Of a stretch of 64,000 nt of DNA, positions 18,443-27,579 are shown one piece after another (position 1 is the first letter of the stretch; the number at the start of each line of letters is the position of its first letter). The notes below the pieces were generated by a model, which saw only the letters and a list, made by a program, of their open reading frames with translations, made no database searches and was not told the DNA's origin. Source of the DNA: DATAEY01 sp045805565 (lineage in GTDB: Bacteria; Actinomycetota; Thermoleophilia; Solirubrobacterales; Solirubrobacteraceae). The stretch is from assembly GCA_045805565.1 (NCBI GenBank), contig JBJMKZ010000028.1:1-64000 (forward strand), written 5' to 3'. A program made the translations under genes and the position numbers.

Positions 18443-18982
18443 ATGCGGCGGATCGAGACGAGCCTCGAGGGCCCCGTGCTGCTCGAGCCGGTCGTCCACC
18501 GGGACGAGCGCGGCTTCTTCCTGGAGACCTACCGGCGAAACGTCTTCGAGCAGCTCGGCATCGCCGACGACTTCGTCCAGGACAACCACTCGCGCTCCCG
18601 CCGAGGCGTCGTGCGGGGCCTGCACTTCCAGCCGGGGGTGGCCAAGCTGGTCCGCTGCGCCCGAGGCGCGATCCTCGACGTGGTGGTCGACGTTCGCCCC
18701 GGCTCGCACGGATTCGGGCGCTGGGAGGGGCACGAGCTCTCGGACGCCAACCAGCGGATGCTCTACTGCCCCGACGGGTTCGCCCACGGCTTCTGCGTGA
18801 CCAGCGACGAGGCGGACGTGGTCTACCTGTGCTCGGACTACTGGAATGCGCAGACCGAGCGGGCGATCGCCTACGACGATCCGGACATAGGCATCGAGTG
18901 GCCGCCCGTTCCCCTTCAGCCGTCGGCGCGAGACGCGGCCGCTCCGCGCCTGAGCGAGCTGGCGGCGCAGCTGCCCGGCTAA
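18443..18982 (+). CDS. rfbC: dTDP-4-dehydrorhamnose 3,5-epimerase family protein
   Basis: A 179-residue cupin of the RmlC family, which epimerises dTDP-4-keto-6-deoxyglucose at C3 and C5 in dTDP-rhamnose synthesis. Motifs include HRDERGFFLETY, DNHSRSRRGVVRGLHFQ with the catalytic His region, VVVDVRPGSHGFGRW, PDGFAHGFCV and YWNAQTERAIAYDDP. The start is ATG. RmlA, RmlB and RmlD are not in the window, so the other steps must be encoded elsewhere, or this is a related NDP-sugar epimerase. It converges on the WecG-type transferase with a 4-base overlap. Confidence 0.9.
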   Translation: MRRIETSLEGPVLLEPVVHRDERGFFLETYRRNVFEQLGIADDFVQDNHSRSRRGVVRGLHFQPGVAKLVRCARGAILDVVVDVRPGSHGFGRWEGHELSDANQRMLYCPDGFAHGFCVTSDEADVVYLCSDYWNAQTERAIAYDDPDIGIEWPPVPLQPSARDAAAPRLSELAAQLPG

Positions 18983-19770
18983 CCGCCCCGGCCGAGCCGC
19001 TGGCGGGCGTACTGGCGGGCGAAGCCGGCGACGAAGCGCGGGTTGTAGGTGAGATAGCGGCGCCAGAGCCGGCGCGGCTCGCGTGCCAGCCGGTACGCCC
19101 ATTCCAGGCCGGCCCGCTGCATCACGGGCGGGGCTTGGCGCACCAGCCCCGCGTGGAAGTCGAACGCCGCGCCCACGCCGACCAGAACGGGCGCCTCGAG
19201 CGCGTCGCGCATGCGGGCCATCCACTTCTCCTGCTTGGGGACCCCGATCCCGACCCACACGACGTCGGGGCGCGAGCGGTTGATCTCCTCGGCGATCGCG
19301 CCCTCCTCGGCCGGTTCGAGCTCCCGGTGGGGCGGTGAGTGCCCGCCGACGATGCGCAGGCCCGGATACCGGGCGCGCAGGCTGCGCGCGAGCTGCTCCA
19401 GCGCCTCGGGGTCGTGACCCCCGTACAGGAACTGGCTGGTCCCGTTGAGGACCGAGCGCTCACAGTAGGACGCCATCAGGTCCGGTCCGTACACGCGCGC
19501 CGGGATCGGATGGCCGAGCGCCCGCAGCGCCCACACCAGCGGCTGGCCATCCGGCACCGTCATCGACGAGCCGAGGACCGCGGCGCGCAGATCCGGATCG
19601 TCCTGCGACAGCATCACCGTGTGCACCGCGGCGCAGCACACGTAGCCGGGCCGGCGCATGGCCACCATCGCGTCCATCCACTCCATCGTGCGCCGGTAGT
19701 CGGTTAGCGCGAGGGGGACCCCGAGCACCTCTACCTCGGGCGGGATCGTGAGCTGCGGCGGCTCGGCCAC
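18979..19770 (-). CDS. WecG/TagA/CpsF-family glycosyltransferase
   Basis: A 263-residue GT26 enzyme, the family that adds ManNAc or ManNAcA as second sugar to lipid-linked intermediates. Family signatures are present: VEVLGVPLALTDY, YVCCAAVHTVMLSQDDPDLRAAV, the catalytic-Asp motif MTVPDGQPLVWA, RVYGPDLM, WVGIGVPKQEKWM, VGVGAAFDFHAG and AGLEWAYRLAREPRRLWRRY. The GTG at 19770 is chosen because the family begins a few residues later; upstream in-frame codons would run into the divergent glycosyltransferase. It fits the ManNAc dehydrogenase-like gene encoded nearby. Confidence 0.9.
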   Translation of the reverse strand: MAEPPQLTIPPEVEVLGVPLALTDYRRTMEWMDAMVAMRRPGYVCCAAVHTVMLSQDDPDLRAAVLGSSMTVPDGQPLVWALRALGHPIPARVYGPDLMASYCERSVLNGTSQFLYGGHDPEALEQLARSLRARYPGLRIVGGHSPPHRELEPAEEGAIAEEINRSRPDVVWVGIGVPKQEKWMARMRDALEAPVLVGVGAAFDFHAGLVRQAPPVMQRAGLEWAYRLAREPRRLWRRYLTYNPRFVAGFARQYARQRLGRGG

Positions 19771-19849
19771 GGCAGGGCATTGTCCCGGGGCCCGCGGCGG
19801 TGCGTACCATGCCCCGCATGCCGCGCCCCCACGCGATCGCCGCGGCCGC

Positions 19850-21466
19850 GTGCCGGCGCCGCTGAGAGCGGTCACCGCCCGCCTGCGCGCCGCCTCTCGC
19901 GAGCGTCGCGGCGCCGGCTATCGCGAGTTCATCGAGCAGGTCGAACCCGCATTGACCGCCGGCCCTCGCGTTCACCGCTTCGCGGTGCCGCCGCTGGTGG
20001 CCGACGCCGCCACGCCGGCAGCCGCGCTCGCCGTCTGCATCGCGCCGGGAGGAGGCGGCGACGCCCAGGCCACGCGCGACTCCCTGAGCGCCCAGACGGT
20101 CGAGCCCGCCCATGTCTTCGAGGGCACGCCGACCGAGGCCCTACGGGAGACCTGGGCGCCCTGGCTCGTCCTGCTGCGGGCCGGGGACCGCCTGGCTCCC
20201 ACCGCGCTCCTGCGGCTCGGGCAGGCGGTCACGCTGGCGCCCGACGCCGCGGTCTTCACCTGCGACGAGGACCTGCTGGCCAGGGGCGGGCAGCGCAGCG
20301 CTCCACGCTGCGGCCCCGGGCCGTCGCCGGACGGCGTCCTGGCCACCGATCAGGCCGGCCCGCCGGCGCTGGTGGCGCGCGAACCGGCGCTCGAGGCGGA
20401 GGCCGCGCCCGGACCGGGATGGGAGCTGGAGCTGCTGTTGGCGCTGGCCGGCCCGGCCGCCGCCGGGCACGCCCACGTGCCCCAGATCCTGGTTCACCGG
20501 GCGTTCCCGTCGCGCCCGGATCAGGAGCTCCTCGCCTCGGTGACCCAGCGCGTCCTGCACGCCCGCGGCGAGGGCTCGGCCACCGTGGAGGCCGCGCCGT
20601 CCGGCGGGCGGCGGGTGCGGTGGGCGATGGCGGGCGAGCCGTCGGTGGAGGCGATCGTGTGCTTCCGAGACCAGCCGCGGCTGCTGGAGCGCTGCGCGCG
20701 TTCGGTACTCGAGCACTCCAGCTACGAGCGGCTGTCCCTGCGTCTGGTGGACAACCACAGCTCCCAGCCCTCCCTGCTGACGCTGCTCGAGGAGCTCGAG
20801 CGCGACCCCCGGGTGACGATCGTTCGCGACGACGCGCCGTTCAACTTCGCCGCGCTCAACAACCGTGCGGCGCGAGCGTCGAGCGCCGACTTCCTGGTGT
20901 TCCTCAACAACGACACCGAGGTCGTCACCCCGAGCTGGGTGGAGGGGCTCCTGGAGGAAGCCCAGCGCAGCGAGGTGGGGGCGACCGGCCCGCTGCTCAC
21001 CTACCCCGACGGACGCGTCCAGCATGCCGGCGCCGCCCTCGGCCTGCACGGGTTCGCCGGTCACCCGTTCGCGGGGCTCGATCCCATCCGGCGTACCCCG
21101 TTCGGCGCCGCCGCCGACGGCACGCGCAACTGGCTCGCGGTCACCGCGGCGTGCCTGATGGTCGAGCGTCGCAAGTTCGAGACGGTGGGCGGCTTCGACG
21201 AGTCATTCGCGATCGGCGGCAACGACGTCGAGCTGTGTCTGCGGCTGACCGCCGCCGGACACCGCTCGCTCTGCGTGCCGCACGTTCGCCTCGTCCACGA
21301 CGAGTCGGGCAGCCGCGATCCGCGCGACATCCCGCCCGGGGACTTCGAGCGCTCACGCGAGCGCTACGGCGCGTTCCGGACCCTCGGCGATCCCTTCTAC
21401 AACCCCAACCTGACCCTGCGCGACACCGGCTGCGGTCTGCGCTCGGCGCAGGAGCGCGACGAATGA
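19850..21466 (+). CDS. Family 2 glycosyltransferase with N-terminal extension
   Basis: A 538-residue protein. About 260 poorly conserved N-terminal residues resemble a degenerate GT2-like region (AVCIAPGGGGDAQATRDSL, LVLLRAGDRL). They precede a complete GT2 catalytic domain with VEAIVCFRDQPRLLERCARSVL, LVDNHSSQPSL, FNFAALNNRAARA, the metal motif LVFLNNDTEV and GGFDESFAIGGNDVELCLRL. The GTG at 19850 is the first in-frame start after the opposite-strand gene's start region. It overlaps the next gene by ATGA. The acceptor is unknown. Confidence 0.82.
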   Translation: MPAPLRAVTARLRAASRERRGAGYREFIEQVEPALTAGPRVHRFAVPPLVADAATPAAALAVCIAPGGGGDAQATRDSLSAQTVEPAHVFEGTPTEALRETWAPWLVLLRAGDRLAPTALLRLGQAVTLAPDAAVFTCDEDLLARGGQRSAPRCGPGPSPDGVLATDQAGPPALVAREPALEAEAAPGPGWELELLLALAGPAAAGHAHVPQILVHRAFPSRPDQELLASVTQRVLHARGEGSATVEAAPSGGRRVRWAMAGEPSVEAIVCFRDQPRLLERCARSVLEHSSYERLSLRLVDNHSSQPSLLTLLEELERDPRVTIVRDDAPFNFAALNNRAARASSADFLVFLNNDTEVVTPSWVEGLLEEAQRSEVGATGPLLTYPDGRVQHAGAALGLHGFAGHPFAGLDPIRRTPFGAAADGTRNWLAVTAACLMVERRKFETVGGFDESFAIGGNDVELCLRLTAAGHRSLCVPHVRLVHDESGSRDPRDIPPGDFERSRERYGAFRTLGDPFYNPNLTLRDTGCGLRSAQERDE

Positions 21467-22815
21467 CCCGCTGGAACCGCAAGCGTGCCCGCTACGTCTG
21501 GGACATCGCGAGGCGCGGCCCAACCGAGGTCGGCTACGCGTACTTCCGCGCGCGCCGCCGGCGGCGCAACCTGGCCGACGACGCGCCCGAGCTCAGCGAG
21601 TCCGACCGGCTGGTGCTGGGCGGCGACTACGACCTCGAAGCCTCGGAGCTCGCGGCCAGCGCCGAGGTGGTCGCGGCGTGGGAGCGCGCCGGTCGCGCCA
21701 GGATCGAGTCGATCCAGTGGTTCCTGCCGTGGTTTCACCTCGTCTACGGCGGCGGGATCTACACCGTGCTGCGCTTCGCCGATCGCTTCGCCGCCGAACA
21801 CGGGGCGGTCAACCGGTTCCACGTCTACGATCGCGCGGATGAGCGGGCCGCGCGCGACATCGCGGCCAAGATCGCGGACGCGTTCCCCCGACTGGCGCAG
21901 GCGCCGGTCACCGCGGCCGGCGCCGAGCTCCCGCCCGCCGACGCCGCCATCGCCACCGCCTGGACCAGCGCGTTTCCCCTCGTCCGCCACCGCGGCACGC
22001 GCGCCAAGTTCTTCTTCGTGCAGGATCTCGAGCCGGACTTCTACCCGGCGGGCGCCGCCTCGGCGGTGCTCGAGCAGGCCGCCAGATTCGGCCTGCCGGG
22101 CATCGTCAACACACCCGGGCTGGCGGACGTCTACCGCTCGTACGGCAACCGGGCGGTCGCCTTCGCGCCGGCGGTCGACACGCGCCGCTACCGTCCCGCC
22201 GACTCCCGGCGCACCGCCGGGGCGACGCGGATCTTCTTCTACGGAAGGCCGTCACAGCCGCGCAACGCTTTCGGCCTGGGGCTCGCCGCGCTGCGGTTGG
22301 TCAAGCGGCGCTTCGGCGACCGGGTGGAGATCGTCTGCGCCGGCGAGGATTGGAGCCCGGGCCAGTACGGCGCCGCCGACGTGCTCGACAACCTCGGCCA
22401 GCTCGAGGAGCTCGACGCGGTCGCCGACCTGTATCGCTCCTGCGACATCGGCCTGGCGTTCATGCTCACGCCCCACCCCTCCTACCAGCCGCTGGAGTTC
22501 ATGGCCTCCGGGGTGGCGACGGTCTCGAACCACAACCCGCACACCGGGTGGCTGCTGCGCCATGAAGCCAACGCGCTGCTGGCCCCGGCGCTCCCCGCCC
22601 TGGTCGCCGAGCAGGTCTCCCGCCTCGTCGAGGACCCCGGGCTGCGCAACCGGATCGCGCGGACCGGTCGCGAGGAGGTCGCGCGCGTGCGCTGGGAGGA
22701 CGAGATCGACCGCGTGTGGGAGGCGATGACCTCGCGGACCGAGCGCTTCGAGCCCGCCTCCGAGCCGCGCGCGCGGGCGCCGGCGCCGGAGGGGACGCTC
22801 CTGCTCGGCGGGTGA
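21463..22815 (+). CDS. WsaF-like glycosyltransferase (possible rhamnosyltransferase)
   Basis: A 450-residue GT-B transferase. The segments WFLPWFHLVYGGGIYTVLRFAD, KFFFVQDLEPDFYPAG, NTPGLADVYRSYG and GRPSQPRNAFGLGLAAL, followed by GLAFMLTPHPSYQPLEFMASG, match the WsaF rhamnosyltransferase group as I know it from Gram-positive surface-layer glycan clusters. An ATGA overlap couples it to the preceding GT2 gene. If rhamnose is the donor, the RmlC homologue nearby fits; specificity remains inference. Confidence 0.84.
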   Translation: MTRWNRKRARYVWDIARRGPTEVGYAYFRARRRRRNLADDAPELSESDRLVLGGDYDLEASELAASAEVVAAWERAGRARIESIQWFLPWFHLVYGGGIYTVLRFADRFAAEHGAVNRFHVYDRADERAARDIAAKIADAFPRLAQAPVTAAGAELPPADAAIATAWTSAFPLVRHRGTRAKFFFVQDLEPDFYPAGAASAVLEQAARFGLPGIVNTPGLADVYRSYGNRAVAFAPAVDTRRYRPADSRRTAGATRIFFYGRPSQPRNAFGLGLAALRLVKRRFGDRVEIVCAGEDWSPGQYGAADVLDNLGQLEELDAVADLYRSCDIGLAFMLTPHPSYQPLEFMASGVATVSNHNPHTGWLLRHEANALLAPALPALVAEQVSRLVEDPGLRNRIARTGREEVARVRWEDEIDRVWEAMTSRTERFEPASEPRARAPAPEGTLLLGG

Positions 22816-22832
22816 GGGCCCGGCGTCGACCG

Positions 22833-23687
22833 CTAGAGGCGCTCGGCGATCCGGGGCGCCTCGTGGTCGAAGACCCACAGCCCCAGTGCGCACACGCCGA
22901 CGAACACCGCGAGCGGCAGCAGCGCCCATTTCAGCCCGCCGATCGCCTGCACGGCACCCGCGGCGCTGGGGTCGATGATCCACCGGCGGGCCTGCTCGAG
23001 CAGGTCGGCGACGGGGTTGGCGAGCACGAGGCGCTCCCAGGGGTGCGGCACCTTCTCGATGGCATACAGGACCGGGGTGCCGTAGAACAGCACCGTTGAC
23101 GCCACCGACCAGATCGGCGCCACGTCGCGGTAGCGGACGTAGAGCGACGACAAGACCATCGCCACCGCGGCGGTGAAGGCGACGAGGGGGACCAGGATGA
23201 CCGGGAGCAGCAGCCACTGCCAGCGCGGGCTGATCCCGTAGACGACCAGGAACACGAACACCGCGACCAGGCTCAGCAGCAGGTTCAACGCCGCGGTGAG
23301 CACGGTGGAGAGGGGGATCACCATGCGGGGAAAGTGCATCTTTCGCACGATCGCCTCGTTCTCGGTCACCGAGGTGACCGAGCGCCCGGTGGCCTCCTGG
23401 AAGAAGTTGAACACCACGATGTTCAGCAGCAGCAGGACCGGGTAGTCGCGGATCCCGCTGCCGAACCGAACCACCTGGCTGAACACCAGGTAGAGCACCC
23501 CGAACAGCAGCAGCGGGCGGACCAGCGACCACAGGTAGCCCAGCGCCGACCCGAAGTAGGTCAGCTTGTAGTTGGTCGAGCCGATCATCCAGGTGAGGTC
23601 GAGGAACCGCCGCCATCCGCCGCCGTAGGCGGACGGTCCGCGGATCTCGCGGGCCCGGGGCGAGACCGGAAGGGCTTGCGCGCTCAC
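22833..23687 (-). CDS. ABC-2 type polysaccharide export permease (Wzm-like)
   Basis: A 284-residue integral membrane subunit with six hydrophobic segments. ABC-2 permease features include YFGSALGYLWSLVRPLLLFGVLYLVFSQVV, LLLNIVVFNFFQEATGRS and VVRYRDV-like LYVRYRDVAPIWSVAS. With the Wzt-type ATPase encoded 2 kb upstream in the same operon it would export a lipid-linked glycan across the membrane. The GTG start overlaps the stop of the upstream fusion gene (GTGA). An alternative start at 23738 would add residues inside that gene. Confidence 0.9.
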   Translation of the reverse strand: MSAQALPVSPRAREIRGPSAYGGGWRRFLDLTWMIGSTNYKLTYFGSALGYLWSLVRPLLLFGVLYLVFSQVVRFGSGIRDYPVLLLLNIVVFNFFQEATGRSVTSVTENEAIVRKMHFPRMVIPLSTVLTAALNLLLSLVAVFVFLVVYGISPRWQWLLLPVILVPLVAFTAAVAMVLSSLYVRYRDVAPIWSVASTVLFYGTPVLYAIEKVPHPWERLVLANPVADLLEQARRWIIDPSAAGAVQAIGGLKWALLPLAVFVGVCALGLWVFDHEAPRIAERL

Positions 23688-25390
23688 TTCACCGCCTTCA
23701 GCGTGAGCCTCATCTCGCGGGCGTCCCGGGCGGTCCACCAGTCGGCCGGCGACTCGGAGCGCGGGGTGACGATCTGGTCGACCTTCTCGAACCGCGCCCG
23801 GGTGTAGGGCACCGCGAAGTCCTCCATCCAGCAGTGCTCCGGGGTGCCGCAGAAGTAGTCGAAGGTCGAGCTGCGCTCATCGCCGACGAAGAACCGGCTG
23901 TGGTCGGGGTCGACCAGCGCGCTCCAGGACGGGAACACCGGCACGATGATCCGGAAGTAGCCGCCGGGCTCGAGGATCCGCCAGCACTCGTCCATCAGCG
24001 GGATGAAGCCGCCGTTCAGGTGCTCGAGGCAGTGATGGGCGATGATGGACCGGATCGAGCTGTCGGCGAACGGCAGGGCGCCGTCGTGGATCGGGGCCGT
24101 GTCGTCGTGCTCCAGCTGGGCGTCCTCGCCCGGGCCCGCGACGGCGAAGGTCTGCAGCCGCTCGAGGTCGCAGACCAGGTTGACGCCGGGGGCGGGATGG
24201 ATGTCGACCCCGATCCGGCCCTTCTTCAGGTTCCCGCAGCCCAGGTCGACGTGGAAGTCCAGGTTGTCGTCCGGACTGCTGCCGCGGCTGGCGCCGCCCC
24301 AGTCGTAGGGCTCCCCCGAAGGCCAGAGGTCGTACTCGCCCGCCAGCCGCTGGAACTCCTCGACCCCCACCGGCTGCACTCTAGTCGCGGCCGACGCCGA
24401 GGCGGCCGGGCGAGGCGGTGTTCTGGGGGGCGGGGTCCGCGGGCTCTCCCAGGCCGTCGAGGCCTCGACGCCGACCAGGAGGCGGGCGTTCTCCCGCATC
24501 ACGTCCCAGCACTGGCGCGAGCGCCAGGCCAGGGCCCGCTCCAGCACGTTGTCGTCGGCGCCGGTCTTGGCGTAGCCGAGCAGGGGCGAGACCGACACCG
24601 CGACCGAGAGCCACTCGTAGTCGAGCTGGATGAGCCCGTCCTCGACGTAGTAGCGGATGTCGTCCTGCGCGATGCGATCGGCCCAGCGCCTCCGGTAGAG
24701 GTCCCGGTTGGCGAGGTCGATTTCGGTCTCGTAGCCCCGGCTCGCCGACTCGAGGTGATAGACGAGGCTTCGGGGGCAGTAGTGCACCTCGTGTCCGTGC
24801 TGTCCGGCGCGCAGGCAGAAGTCCACGTCCTCGTAGCCGTTCTTGAACGCCGGATCGAAGCCGCCGAGTCCCTCGAACACCTCGCGGCGGATCAACACGC
24901 AGGCGGCGGTGACCACCTGGAATCGCCGCGCCTTGTTGACCGCCGGGTGGTCGCCGGGAAACCCCATGTAGATGTGGCGGACATCCTTGTTGGCGTCGAT
25001 CGCCACTCCCGCGTGCTGCACCGTGCCCGCCGGCCACAGGAGCCTCGAGCCGACCGCCGCCGCGTCGGGACGCGCCTCGGCGTGGTCGATCAGGGCCTGC
25101 AGCCACCCGCGGGTCGGGCGGGTGTCGTTGTTGAGCAGCACCACGTACCGGCCGCTCGCCCGCGCCACGCCCTCGTTGCAGGCCGAGGCGAAGCCGCGGT
25201 TGTCGCCGAAGGCGGCGACCTGGATACCCGAGCCGTAGGACGCCAGCAGGTCGGCGGTGCCGTCGCTCGACGCATCGTCCACGACCACGATCTCGGTCGC
25301 GGGCAGCTCCTGCTCGAGCAGCGTGTCCAGGCATTCGCGTGTCAGCTCGGCCCGGTTGTGCACCGGGATGACGATCGAGCAGGCGGTCAT
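23684..25390 (-). CDS. Glycosyltransferase family 2 - SAM methyltransferase fusion
   Basis: A 568-residue two-domain protein. Residues 1-300 form a GT2 domain: CSIVIPVHNRAELTRECLDTLL, VVDDASSDGT, the metal motif LLNNDTRP, and GGFDPAFKNGYEDVDFCLR. After a Pro/Ala-rich linker near residues 345-365 comes a methyltransferase domain with the SAM motif HVDLGCGNLKKGRIGVDI, IIAHHCLEHL and ILEPGGYFRIIVPV. Because it lies between the Wzt-like ATPase and the Wzm-like permease, it may add and methylate the terminal residue of the exported glycan; this role is inferred. ATGA and GTGA overlaps couple it to both neighbours. Confidence 0.87.
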   Translation of the reverse strand: MTACSIVIPVHNRAELTRECLDTLLEQELPATEIVVVDDASSDGTADLLASYGSGIQVAAFGDNRGFASACNEGVARASGRYVVLLNNDTRPTRGWLQALIDHAEARPDAAAVGSRLLWPAGTVQHAGVAIDANKDVRHIYMGFPGDHPAVNKARRFQVVTAACVLIRREVFEGLGGFDPAFKNGYEDVDFCLRAGQHGHEVHYCPRSLVYHLESASRGYETEIDLANRDLYRRRWADRIAQDDIRYYVEDGLIQLDYEWLSVAVSVSPLLGYAKTGADDNVLERALAWRSRQCWDVMRENARLLVGVEASTAWESPRTPPPRTPPRPAASASAATRVQPVGVEEFQRLAGEYDLWPSGEPYDWGGASRGSSPDDNLDFHVDLGCGNLKKGRIGVDIHPAPGVNLVCDLERLQTFAVAGPGEDAQLEHDDTAPIHDGALPFADSSIRSIIAHHCLEHLNGGFIPLMDECWRILEPGGYFRIIVPVFPSWSALVDPDHSRFFVGDERSSTFDYFCGTPEHCWMEDFAVPYTRARFEKVDQIVTPRSESPADWWTARDAREMRLTLKAVK

Positions 25391-25686
25391 CGCCGGCGGC
25401 CGACCCGGAGCAGGGCGCGGAGGCGGTCGCGGGTGCGCCAGTAGGCGTTCACCGCCCGCCAGGCCCGCGTCCCGCGCAGCTCGTCGAGCTGTTGCTGGGC
25501 CATCCTGCCCGGCCACGCGAGCCCCTGCACGAGCTCGTCGTCGCGCCGGGCGAGCTGCTCGTGCGCGTCCACCAGCAGCTCCCGCAGCTCGGCCTCGCGC
25601 CGGGTCGCGGCCGCGAGCTGCTCACGCAGCGCCTCGAGCTCGCCGCTCTTTCGGGTCTCGGCCTGCGGCGCCGGCGGTCTGCTCAT
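25387..25686 (-). CDS. Small coiled-coil protein in the ABC export operon
   Basis: A 99-residue protein of unknown function. Residues 13-50 form a charged heptad pattern (ELEALREQLAAATRREAEL) predicted to make a coiled coil. The C-terminus is basic and aromatic (GTRAWRAVNAYWRTRDRLR). Similar short tails are often found fused to glycosyltransferases or methyltransferases of surface-glycan loci, so it may be a detached docking module. It overlaps the upstream ATPase gene (25683-25686) and the downstream fusion gene by 4 bases each. The tight spacing makes it a credible gene despite its size. Confidence 0.75.
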   Translation of the reverse strand: MSRPPAPQAETRKSGELEALREQLAAATRREAELRELLVDAHEQLARRDDELVQGLAWPGRMAQQQLDELRGTRAWRAVNAYWRTRDRLRALLRVGRRR

Positions 25687-26888
25687 GGCCGGGCCTCGGC
25701 CAGCCTGCGGTCGAGTTCCACGGAGTGATCGAGCACCACCAGGGCGCTGAGCTCCTCGCCGCCGTGCACCGCGAAGTCGCACCCCCGCCGCCGGTAGGTC
25801 ACGACGTTGGAGCCGCTGTGGACCCAGCAGCCGGCGTGATAGCGGCCGGTGCAGAGCGAGTTGAGGGCGCTGACCCGCATGACCACGTCCTCGCCGGGCT
25901 CGAGCGGCGCGCTGGCGGCGTCGACGTCCCGCGTGGTGGCGACGAACACCCGCAGCGCGTCGTCGTTCTCGATCAGGATGTGGATGTCGGGCGCCGTGAT
26001 CGGCTCGCGAACCGCCACGCGGGCCACCACCGTGAAGCGCTCGCCGTGCGCGACGGCGTCCACCCGACGCCCCTCCTCGTCCTCGATCCACATCTCCTCG
26101 ATGGCGGCGGCCTGGAGAGGGGCGGCTCCCGGCCTGCCGGGATGTTCCTCGAAGTTGAGCCGGAAGTAGCGCTGTGCGACCTCGGCCGGATCTCCGATGA
26201 GGTCGATGCGCCCGGCCTCCAGCGCCAGGCAGCGATGCGCGAAGCGCTCGATCAGCTGCATGTCGTGGGTGACCAGGACGATCGTCTTGCCGGCGTCCCG
26301 CAGGCGGTAGAAGACGTCGAAGCACTTCTGCTGGAACGCCACGTCGCCCACCGCCAGCACCTCGTCGATCAGGTAGAGGTCCGCGTCGGACTCGACCATC
26401 ACCGAGAACGCGAGGCGCACCTGCATTCCGGACGAGTAGTTCTTCAGCTTGAGGTCCAGGAACGGCTCCAGCTCGGCGAAGCCGATGATGGCGTCGAAGC
26501 GCGCGCGCGCCTGGCGCGGCGTGAGGCCCATCATCACGCCGTTGATGACCACGTTGTCGATCGCGGTGAGCTCGGTGTTGAAGCCCACGCCGAGCTCGAT
26601 GAACGGGGCCAGGCGACCCGCGATCCGCATGCGGCCGGTGTCCGCCCGGTAGATGCCCGCCAGGCACTTCAGCAGCGTGCTCTTGCCCGACCCGTTGCGC
26701 CCCACGATTCCGAAGAACTCGCCCTCGGCGATCTGGAAGGAGACGTCGCGCAGCGCCACCAGCTCGTCGACCTCGACGCGGCGGAACGGGTGAAGCGCCC
26801 GTTCCTTGAGGGTCATCACGTGCTGGCGAGGCACGCGGAAGGTCTTGTTGAGGCCGACCACGTCGACCACCGCGTAATCCCGGGCCAC
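25683..26888 (-). CDS. ABC transporter ATP-binding protein with Wzt-type C-terminal domain
   Basis: A 401-residue ATPase. The Walker A is GRNGSGKST, the signature is NYSSGMQVRLAFSV and the Walker B is LYLIDEVLAVGD, followed by the switch His in THDM. After the nucleotide-binding domain (about residues 1-250) there is a beta-rich region of about 150 residues resembling the Wzt C-terminal domain, which in O9a-type systems recognises the chemically capped end of the polysaccharide. It is the first gene of the export operon. The GTG start at 26888 leaves 40 bp to the divergent gene; a TTG at 26942 is the alternative. Confidence 0.9.
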   Translation of the reverse strand: MARDYAVVDVVGLNKTFRVPRQHVMTLKERALHPFRRVEVDELVALRDVSFQIAEGEFFGIVGRNGSGKSTLLKCLAGIYRADTGRMRIAGRLAPFIELGVGFNTELTAIDNVVINGVMMGLTPRQARARFDAIIGFAELEPFLDLKLKNYSSGMQVRLAFSVMVESDADLYLIDEVLAVGDVAFQQKCFDVFYRLRDAGKTIVLVTHDMQLIERFAHRCLALEAGRIDLIGDPAEVAQRYFRLNFEEHPGRPGAAPLQAAAIEEMWIEDEEGRRVDAVAHGERFTVVARVAVREPITAPDIHILIENDDALRVFVATTRDVDAASAPLEPGEDVVMRVSALNSLCTGRYHAGCWVHSGSNVVTYRRRGCDFAVHGGEELSALVVLDHSVELDRRLAEARP

Positions 26889-26928
26889 CGGCCAGAGGCT
26901 AGCGGGGCCATGTGTCACCCTAGCCGCC

Positions 26929-27534
26929 GTGGCCGCCCGCAAGCCCGGCGCCGAGCGGGAGTTCGACTACAACCGCACCGTCGCGCTCAGCGACGGCGTG
27001 TTCGCCATCGCGCTCACCCTGCTGGTGCTCAACATCGAGGTTCCGCGGCTTGCCCACGGCGATCGGTCGAGCCTCTGGCAGGCCCTCGCGGCCGGCCGTT
27101 CCGAGTGGCTGAGCTACGCGATCAGCTTCGCGGTGATTGCGCTTCTGTGGACACGTCATCACGCGTTCTTTCGCGAGGTACGGCGGATCGACGGACGCCT
27201 GGCCGTCCTTAACCTCGTGTATCTCGGGGTGGTGGCGTTCATTCCGTTTCCGACCCGCCTGCTCGGCCTCTACGGCGACCGCCCGGAGGCCGTGGTGGTC
27301 TACGCCACGACGATCGCGGCCGTGGGGGGGATCGCGGCCGTCACTCGCCTGCATGCGCGCAGCGCGGGCCTGCTGGCCCCGGAGGCGCGCCGCGATTCGT
27401 TCTGGCGCCTGGCCCTGGTGCCGCTCGCCTTCCTGGTCTCGATTCCGATCGCCTTCCTCAGTCCCACGCTGGCCGAGCTGTCGTGGATCAGCCTGGCGCT
27501 GATCGGGAATCTGGAGGGCCGTCGGCCCGCGTGA
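26929..27534 (+). CDS. TMEM175-family (DUF1211) potassium channel-like membrane protein
   Basis: A 201-residue protein with about six membrane helices. The family filter/pore signature lies in helix 1: LSDGVFAIALTLLVLNI near residues 20-36. WTRHHAFFREV and FIPFPTRLL mark the later conserved helices. Bacterial members characterised so far are tetrameric potassium-permeable channels, so this is a plausible K+ leak channel. It starts with GTG, divergent from the ABC exporter operon. A second, diverged copy lies at 60508. Confidence 0.88.
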   Translation: MAARKPGAEREFDYNRTVALSDGVFAIALTLLVLNIEVPRLAHGDRSSLWQALAAGRSEWLSYAISFAVIALLWTRHHAFFREVRRIDGRLAVLNLVYLGVVAFIPFPTRLLGLYGDRPEAVVVYATTIAAVGGIAAVTRLHARSAGLLAPEARRDSFWRLALVPLAFLVSIPIAFLSPTLAELSWISLALIGNLEGRRPA

Positions 27535-27579
27535 TCGGCGGGGGCGCCGGTCGCGCCGCGGTGCGGCATCCTTAGACCC

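Noticed and set aside
19780..21462. Upstream in-frame extension of the glycosyltransferase at 21463, making a 1011-residue protein
   Set aside because: The extension overlaps the complete GT2 gene in another frame and is Arg/Pro/Gly-rich. The ATGA junction at 21463 is the natural start.
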